Assembly (NCBI RefSeq): GCF_003441595.1
Contig: NZ_CP031848.1
Coordinates: forward strand, 3,286,001 to 3,350,000
Source: Marinobacter sp. Arc7-DN-1
GTDB lineage: Bacteria > Pseudomonadota > Gammaproteobacteria > Pseudomonadales > Oleiphilaceae
Direction: 5' to 3'
DNA length: 64,000 nt
The notes under the pieces are model-generated. The model was not told the DNA's origin, did no database searches, and worked only from the letters and a program-made list of their open reading frames with translations. This document shows positions 58,895 to 64,000 of this stretch, in pieces. Both the position numbers and the translations under genes were made by a program. Numbering within the stretch: position 1 is the stretch's first letter; each line of letters starts with the position of its first letter.

Positions 58895-60460
58895 TCACAC
58901 CTTGTCAGGTGTAGCCGGCGTCCAGTTGTGGGGCAATAGCTCGTCGATGGCGTTGTTTTTCTGCGTCGGCAATCGTGTCAGAACATCTTTCAGGTAGGCA
59001 TAGGGATCATGCCCGTTCAGCTTGGCTGACTGGATCAGTGTCATCACCGCAGCCGCACGTTGACCACTGCGCAGTGACCCCGCGAACAGCCAGTTGGAAC
59101 GGCCCAACGCCCAGGGCCGGATCTGGTTTTCCACCCAGTTGTTGTCGATGGGCACAGCACCATCGTCCAGGTAGCGCGTCAGCGCTTCCCACCGTTTGAG
59201 GCTGTAATCCAGTGCTTTAGCCGTGCCAGAGCCATCCGGCACTTTCTGGCGATGCGCCAGCATCCACTGGTGCAGTGCATCAGCAAGTGGTTTGGCTTTG
59301 GTTTGCCGGATTTCCCGTCGCTTATCTGGCGGCAGGTCTTTGGTTTCCCGCTCTATCTCGTAGAGGCCGCCGATGTACTCCAACGCCTTGGCGGCCAGTT
59401 CGCTCTTGTTGGCTTCGTGCAGGTCATAGAACTTGCGCCGGGCGTGGGCCATGCATCCGATTTCGGTGATGCCGTTGCCGAACCCGGCCTTGTAGCCGGC
59501 ATAATCATCACAGACCAGCTTGCCCTGCCAGTCACCCAAGAAGGTGCGGGCGTGTTCGCCTGCACGACTGGGGGCGAAGTCATAAACAGTGGCTTTCAGG
59601 TCCGAGAATGGTGTGGTGCAGTAGGCCCAGACATAGGCCTTGTGGGTTTTCTTCTTACCCGGAGCCAGCATGCTGACCGGGGTTTCATCGGCGTGCAGAA
59701 CATAGTGTTCCAGCAGGGTGTTCCTCAGCGCACCCACCAGGGGCTGCAACTGCACACCGCAGGCACCCACCCATTCGGCCAGGGTGGAGCGTGGGATTTC
59801 CAGGCCAGCGCGACCGAAGATGCGTTCCTGACGGTACAGCGGCAGATGGTCGGCGTACTTGGCCACCAGCACCTGAGCCAGCAGACCGGCGGTGGGGATA
59901 CCCTTGTCGATCACCTGCGGTGGTACCGGTGCCTGGATCAGGGTCTCGCACTGGTCGCAGGCCCACTTGCCCCGGATGTGGCGCTCGACGGTGAACTCGC
60001 CGGGGACATAATCCAGCTTCTCACTGACGTCCTCGCCAATACGCTGGAGCTGGCAGCCGCACTGGCACTGAGTATTGTCCGGTTCGTGGTGGATCAGGGT
60101 ACGGGGCAGTTCTGGTGGCAGCGGGGTGCGCTTGGGCTTTTGCTTGGGCCGGGCAGCCTTCTGCTCCTCGGTCATCGCCTGGTCCAGCTCGGCTTCGATG
60201 GCGGCCAGGTCGCTGTCGATCAGTTCGTCCAGCAGCTTGCCCTGAACCGCATCGAGTTGTTCACTGCGACGGGCGTACTTGTGACGCTTGAGGATGGCGA
60301 CTTCGTGGGTCAGCTTCTCGATGATGGCGTTGCTGCGCACCAACTCTCGCTCCTTCCGGCCCAAGACTTGATCCTTGGCGTCCAGAGAGTCCATCAGTTC
60401 CGTCGCCAGGGCACGGAGCTGATCGGCAGAGAGTTGGTTTATGTCGGGGCGCTGAGTCAT
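58895..60460 (-). CDS. tnpC: IS66 family transposase TnpC
   Basis: DDE transposase, 521 residues. N-terminal coiled coil (LTHEVAILKRHKYARRSEQLD). Zinc-finger-like QCQCGCQLQRIGEDVSEKLD and CDQC segment. DDE core: Asp in VLHADETPVSML, Asp in LVCDDYAGYKAGF, Glu in NNWVENQIRPWALGRSNWLF. All three catalytic residues present and full length, so probably active. Ends 15 bp inside the left end of the element. Confidence 0.95.
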   Translation of the reverse strand: MTQRPDINQLSADQLRALATELMDSLDAKDQVLGRKERELVRSNAIIEKLTHEVAILKRHKYARRSEQLDAVQGKLLDELIDSDLAAIEAELDQAMTEEQKAARPKQKPKRTPLPPELPRTLIHHEPDNTQCQCGCQLQRIGEDVSEKLDYVPGEFTVERHIRGKWACDQCETLIQAPVPPQVIDKGIPTAGLLAQVLVAKYADHLPLYRQERIFGRAGLEIPRSTLAEWVGACGVQLQPLVGALRNTLLEHYVLHADETPVSMLAPGKKKTHKAYVWAYCTTPFSDLKATVYDFAPSRAGEHARTFLGDWQGKLVCDDYAGYKAGFGNGITEIGCMAHARRKFYDLHEANKSELAAKALEYIGGLYEIERETKDLPPDKRREIRQTKAKPLADALHQWMLAHRQKVPDGSGTAKALDYSLKRWEALTRYLDDGAVPIDNNWVENQIRPWALGRSNWLFAGSLRSGQRAAAVMTLIQSAKLNGHDPYAYLKDVLTRLPTQKNNAIDELLPHNWTPATPDKV

Positions 60461-60535
60461 GCCCCCTAGTATGCCAAGTCCCTGTGCGGCAAGCGATTCG
60501 CGGTTCTGGCTATAGCGGCATCACGGCACTTGTGG

Positions 60536-60871
60536 TTACAGGATGGAGATGACTCCTTCCGCACCAAGGCGTTGCCAGGGCAGGCCCTGAACCAGGGCGG
60601 ACAACTGCTCTTCGGTCAGGCGCAGTTGCTCACCGCGCCAGGTTTCGCCCCAGTGGAATTTGCCCCGGTTCAGCCGGCGGGCACACAGCCAGATACCCAG
60701 ACCATCGTGGATCAGCACCTTCATCCGGTTGCCCCGTTTGTTGGCGAACAGATAGGCGCAATGCGGCCTGGCTGAACCGAACACCTGAATAACCCGGGCC
60801 AGGGCCTTGTCGGGCCCCGCCCGCATATCCAGCGGCTCAGTAGCCAGCCAGATCTCGTCGATGCGGATCAT
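60536..60871 (-). CDS. tnpB: IS66 accessory protein TnpB (Orf2)
   Basis: 111 residues from ATG 60871 (MIRIDEIWLATEPLDMRAGP), whose ATGA overlaps the tnpA stop. Contains the family segment HCAYLFANKRGNRMKVLIHD and WLCARRLNRGKFHW. Needed for IS66 transposition although its exact role is unclear. Upstream in-frame codons are rejected. Confidence 0.94.
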   Translation of the reverse strand: MIRIDEIWLATEPLDMRAGPDKALARVIQVFGSARPHCAYLFANKRGNRMKVLIHDGLGIWLCARRLNRGKFHWGETWRGEQLRLTEEQLSALVQGLPWQRLGAEGVISIL

Positions 60872-61245
60872 CCCAACAGATCCCGCAACAGGGCAGCACA
60901 TTGATGGGCCTGCTCCGCAGGCCACTCCACCACAACCGCACTGCCGGCGCGGGGAATCTCGATGCGGATGGTGCTACGCTTGTCTGGGACTGATTGATTG
61001 CTCTGTGCAGAGGCCACTGTTGGCAGATTGACTGGCACGAATCCAGGTGTTGTCGCAGGCGCTTTCGGCGCTCGCCGCGCCTCGCTGATCCAGCGCCGGA
61101 CCATGTTGGCATTGAGACCGTTATCCAGTGAGATTCGAGAAACGGAGGCACCGGGCTCCAGACATTGAGCAACTATCTGGGCTTTGAATTCCCGGGAAAA
61201 CCGGCGACGGCGCTGGTAGGGTTTGGTTACGCTTAAGTCGTTCAT
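60868..61245 (-). CDS. tnpA: IS66 accessory protein TnpA (Orf1)
   Basis: 125 residues. The N-terminal helix-turn-helix of the IS3/IS66 Orf1 type (RFSREFKAQIVAQCLEPGAS, VSRISLDNGLNANMVRRWIS) probably binds the element ends. The C-terminal part is variable. First gene of the tnpABC unit; overlaps tnpB by 4 nt. Confidence 0.92.
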   Translation of the reverse strand: MNDLSVTKPYQRRRRFSREFKAQIVAQCLEPGASVSRISLDNGLNANMVRRWISEARRAPKAPATTPGFVPVNLPTVASAQSNQSVPDKRSTIRIEIPRAGSAVVVEWPAEQAHQCAALLRDLLG

Positions 61246-61249
61246 GTTA

Positions 61250-61277
61250 AGTGTCCACTAGAAAATAAGTGGACACT
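61250..61277. repeat. Perfect 10-bp inverted repeat upstream of tnpA
   Basis: AGTGTCCACT (61250-61259) and AGTGGACACT (61268-61277) are separated by AGAAAATA, a few bp before the tnpA start on the minus strand. Position and symmetry suggest an operator or a promoter-leader hairpin of the IS. Confidence 0.6.
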
Positions 61278-61327
61278 ATCCTGACGGCGGCAGCGCCTGG
61301 CTCAAGATGGGATTACCGGCCGCTTAC

Positions 61328-61335
61328 CGTTCAAA
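61328..61335 (+). repeat. Target-site duplication, right copy
   Basis: CGTTCAAA directly after the CGCTTAC end of the IS; identical to the left copy. Confidence 0.92.
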
Positions 61336-62730
61336 GACCATGTTGCCGACCGACTTAAACGAATATCTACTCATGCGGGTTATGCTGCGTATCAGGATGT
61401 TTGGAGAGAAGTTCTGAGACATTGGGGGAGCCCAGTATCTCAAGTTGACACAGAGTCGCACTTAATCGGTCTGTTTGAAACCGCTATCAATCGTGCCCGC
61501 TCACGAAAAAGGTTGTGGGCAATGTACAGGCCCATACAGTGGTACCTTTGGAGCGCGGACAACAAGCCAGAATGTGGCTTTTCGGAAATTTATGCGCAAG
61601 AACTTGAGGCATTAGAGTTGCCAGGGAATCCGAAAGGTGAGGCTGTTCGGATGGAAGATCCTGAAAGTGGTCCTCTACACAAGTCTCTTGAGCTACCTCT
61701 GTTAATCAATGCAGTTAAATCGGATGAGGGGCGATCATTAGAGTATTTGCAGCAGAGGGTTGTGGTTGCCCTATCCATAGCATTTGGACGCAACCCAGCT
61801 AACTTAACCTTTCTGCGTGAGTCTGATTTTGAATGTCTGGTTCCCGGAGGTGAGGACCCCTGCTACATCATTCGCATGCCGAGAATTAAAAAGCGACTTG
61901 TGAACCCAAGAGATGATCTTTTAGATGAATATCTCGATCCGCATTTTGGTGCCATGATTGAGCAGCTGATAGAAACCAGTAAGTTGGTTCCGCTGAGCAT
62001 TGCAGATAGGGCCTTTGTGAATCCGGGAGAGCGACCATTGCTTATTAACAGGAATGGAAACAAAGCCGCCATTTTATCCAAAGACATTGATAACGCATTT
62101 AATCTGACAAGCAGCGATATATCGCGTTTGCTTAGTGCGTTCGTAAAACGCCATAACATTATCTCGCCGCTTACTGGCGAATTATTGCATGTCACGCCAA
62201 GGCGGCTGCGCTATACCTTAGCAACGGGTCTGGCTGCTGAGGGAATCAGTAAGCGTGAGCTGGCCAGAATACTGGATCATACCGATACCCAGCACGTGAA
62301 TGTCTATTTTGAGATGGCTGGAAAAATAGTTGAACACCTAGACAAAGCAACGGCGAAAGGTTTCTCGAAGTACCTCAGTTTTTTCAGAGGCAGGCTAATC
62401 GATAGTGATGAAGATGCCGTCAATGGTGAGCGAGATGACAAGCATCTAACGTTTGTAGATGATCAAAACCCTGCCGATCAAGCGGATATTGGTGTATGTG
62501 GTGAATCCAGTGTCTGCCATCTTGATCCCCCTTACTCATGTTATTTGTGCCCCAAGTTTCAGCCATATCGACATGCTGATCATGAGCATGTCCTGGACTG
62601 CTTGCTGGCCGGTCGCGAAGAGCGTTTAAAAAAGTACGAAAATGCGCGATTGGGCATACAGCTTGACGAGGTGATCGCTGCGGTCGCACAAGTGGCCAAA
62701 CTCTGTGAGAAGGGAGCGCACAATGTCTGA
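61336..62730 (+). pseudogene. Tyrosine recombinase, second of three (GinB-like), 3' fragment after IS66
   Basis: 464 codons in frame with the 5' fragment. Includes a likely SAM-like domain (AYQDVWREVLRHWGSPVSQ), the box I Arg in SIAFGRNPANLTFLRESDF, box II TPRRLRYTLATGLAAEG with Arg in the usual His position, and the candidate tyrosine in LDHTDTQHVNVYFEMA. After the catalytic domain a Cys-rich stretch (CGESSVCHLDPPYSCYLC) resembles a zinc ribbon and is not usual in XerCD-type enzymes. A shortened product could start internally near 61513 (TTG). Its stop lies inside the third recombinase's start region. Confidence 0.85.
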
Positions 62731-64000
62731 TGGTCGCTCTAATCGCAAGGCCAAGGTCGTCCCTTTCGTTGATCGTCTGGAGCGTGACAGGAATGAAAAC
62801 CTAAAATCTTTAATCGACAAAGCAAAGCTAATGAAGTTGGAAGGGTTTGAGTCGGTTGTTTGGGGCGACCCCGAGTGGCAAGTCAATGCAGGGCGTCTAG
62901 TCAAGCTGACTGGTAAAAACACGAAATCAGTTTCTTTTGGTTTTTCGCTGTCACCGAGGCTGGGTTCTGAGCCTCTAGTCGGTTGCTGGGAACTAGTTGC
63001 CAAAGCATTGTTTGTTCTCAGGTTCCACAGGAAACATCAATCAGCACCGAATCAGCGCAGTTTCATTACCGCTATTGGATATGTCTCATATGCAGCTGAA
63101 CAGCTAGGGCAGGAGTTAGTTGGGCTTACGCCAGAGGCTCTGGATAATGCGTCTGGTTTAATCTCAAAACACTACAGTGACACCACTGCCTACAACCTTC
63201 ACAAGTATGTTGCAGAGTTCGCAGCGCATTGCGATTCGAATGGTCTATGTCGGGTTTTATTGCTGTACAAATACGCTAGGATGAGGCGGCCAGCGACCAC
63301 AGGAGGGATAAATCACAAAAGGTTGGATGATCCAGAGGTTCTGGAGACGAAGTCGGACAAACTAGTTGATCCCGCTGTGTTTCGAGTCATTGGTGAACTC
63401 TACTTAAAAGTTCCCCAAGATCATAAGTATCGCTTCTATATTTTGATGTTGACGCTATTTGCTTGCACAGGAAGACGATTCAGTGAGGTTTCACTATTAC
63501 CCAATCAGCAGCTGTCTCTTGATGAAGAGGGTAATGCCTATATCGAATACTTCCCGAGGAAAGCTAGTCGAGGAGATGTATTTACACCAAAGCGTAGGCT
63601 GTACTTGCCGTCAGAGGTAAGCTCTATTGTTGGCGATGTGCTCATTGATATAGCAGAAATTACCGCAAAAGAGCGGGCAACAGCAGAAGAAATGCAAAAA
63701 ACTGGGGGGGCTGACCTAAGGTTTTTGGACGGCACCTCGGAAGATAAAAAGCTATATGCGGCTGATTTAACTGAATTGGGGATCAGTCATACTGTTTTGG
63801 GCACAATTGGCTGGCTCAGGAAGCAAAACCTTGCGTGGCCAGATCATAGCGCGTTAACCAAGCAGGGAATTAAGCCTGCAAATCCCATTTTTTACACTTA
63901 CAAAAGTGGATTGGTTGAATACTGTTTCCGTGATTTCTCGGAAGCATATTTATCGGCTATCCATACGGATCAATTCGGCAAAGAGTACTACCTAAAAGAT
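62723..64000 (+). CDS. Tyrosine recombinase, third of three (GinC-like), partial at the right edge
   Basis: Open from ATG 62723 (MSDGRSNRKAKVVPFVDRLE, with GAAGGGAG upstream) to the last base: 426 codons with no stop. It overlaps the second recombinase by 8 nt. The box I Arg is seen in FACTGRRFSEVSLLPNQQLS, followed by the beta strands ending in RKASRGDVFTPKRR. Box II and the tyrosine lie beyond the window. A long N-terminal region (about 220 residues before box I) distinguishes it from XerC/D. AT-rich codon use with many TTA, AAT and ATA codons, unlike the ribosomal genes upstream. Confidence 0.85.
   Translation, partial: MSDGRSNRKAKVVPFVDRLERDRNENLKSLIDKAKLMKLEGFESVVWGDPEWQVNAGRLVKLTGKNTKSVSFGFSLSPRLGSEPLVGCWELVAKALFVLRFHRKHQSAPNQRSFITAIGYVSYAAEQLGQELVGLTPEALDNASGLISKHYSDTTAYNLHKYVAEFAAHCDSNGLCRVLLLYKYARMRRPATTGGINHKRLDDPEVLETKSDKLVDPAVFRVIGELYLKVPQDHKYRFYILMLTLFACTGRRFSEVSLLPNQQLSLDEEGNAYIEYFPRKASRGDVFTPKRRLYLPSEVSSIVGDVLIDIAEITAKERATAEEMQKTGGADLRFLDGTSEDKKLYAADLTELGISHTVLGTIGWLRKQNLAWPDHSALTKQGIKPANPIFYTYKSGLVEYCFRDFSEAYLSAIHTDQFGKEYYLKD

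Larger units (their letters stand above)
58880..61327. mobile_element. Complete IS66-family insertion sequence
   Basis: 2448 bp, flanked by the 8-bp duplication CGTTCAAA. The ends are imperfect inverted repeats starting GTAAGCG: left GTAAGCGTCTGGCCATC, right (complement) GTAAGCGGCCGGTAATC, with 18 of the first 25 positions alike. Contains tnpA, tnpB and tnpC on the minus strand, the standard IS66 set, all apparently intact. Visibly more GC-rich than the recombinase gene it interrupts, so it came from another background. Confidence 0.94.

Noticed and set aside
59252..60469. 405-codon plus-strand frame inside IS66
   Set aside because: Antisense of tnpC; no protein family resemblance.

Overview
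The window looks like a chromosomal segment of a marine gammaproteobacterium, most likely Marinobacter. The 16S rRNA gene, GC-rich codon use and gene order support this: argC-DUF6776-bactofilin-erpA / anmK-mepM-tyrS-rrn, then birA-coaX-SPOR-tRNAs-tufB, and uvrA / MFS-ssb. As I recall, these blocks closely match Pseudomonas aeruginosa. The species assignment is an inference, made without a database search.

Layout. 1-4719 (minus strand): a ClC-type chloride protein, HemJ, ThiD, ThiE and the start of HemL, i.e. heme and thiamine biosynthesis genes packed with short gaps or ATGA overlaps. 4886-7587 (plus): ArgC, a coiled-coil membrane protein, a bactofilin and the Fe-S insertion protein ErpA. 7601-10113 (minus): cell-wall genes anmK and an M23 endopeptidase. 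10418-11620: tyrS. 11661-17548: a complete rRNA operon (tandem promoters, 16S, tRNA-Ile, tRNA-Ala, 23S, 5S, terminator). 17748-20115: birA, coaX and a SPOR-like protein. 20147-22830: Thr/Tyr/Gly/Thr tRNAs, tufB, tRNA-Trp, secE, nusG. 22949-33866: rplKAJL-rpoBC. 34034-38349: the str operon (rpsL, rpsG, fusA, tufA). 38536-52173: the S10, spc and alpha operons in classical order, ending in rpoA-rplQ. 52326-57294: uvrA (minus), an MFS transporter and ssb.

From about 57300 to the window end the character changes. The DNA is visibly AT-richer and carries three consecutive, overlapping tyrosine-recombinase genes. This resembles the ginABC module of GInt genomic islands. The middle gene is split by a complete IS66-family element (58880-61327) with an 8-bp target duplication. 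Removing the element and one duplication restores a continuous 527-codon frame, so the insertion looks recent. The third recombinase and any cargo run past the right edge.

Most of the window is the core information-processing machinery (rRNA, ribosomal proteins, RNA polymerase, translation factors, Sec translocon). The most unusual observations are the recombinase trio and its IS66 interruption, a tRNA-Ala with a mismatched 5' acceptor strand, an apparent AUC start codon in thiD, and two ribosomal-protein promoters that sit within perfect or near-perfect inverted repeats.
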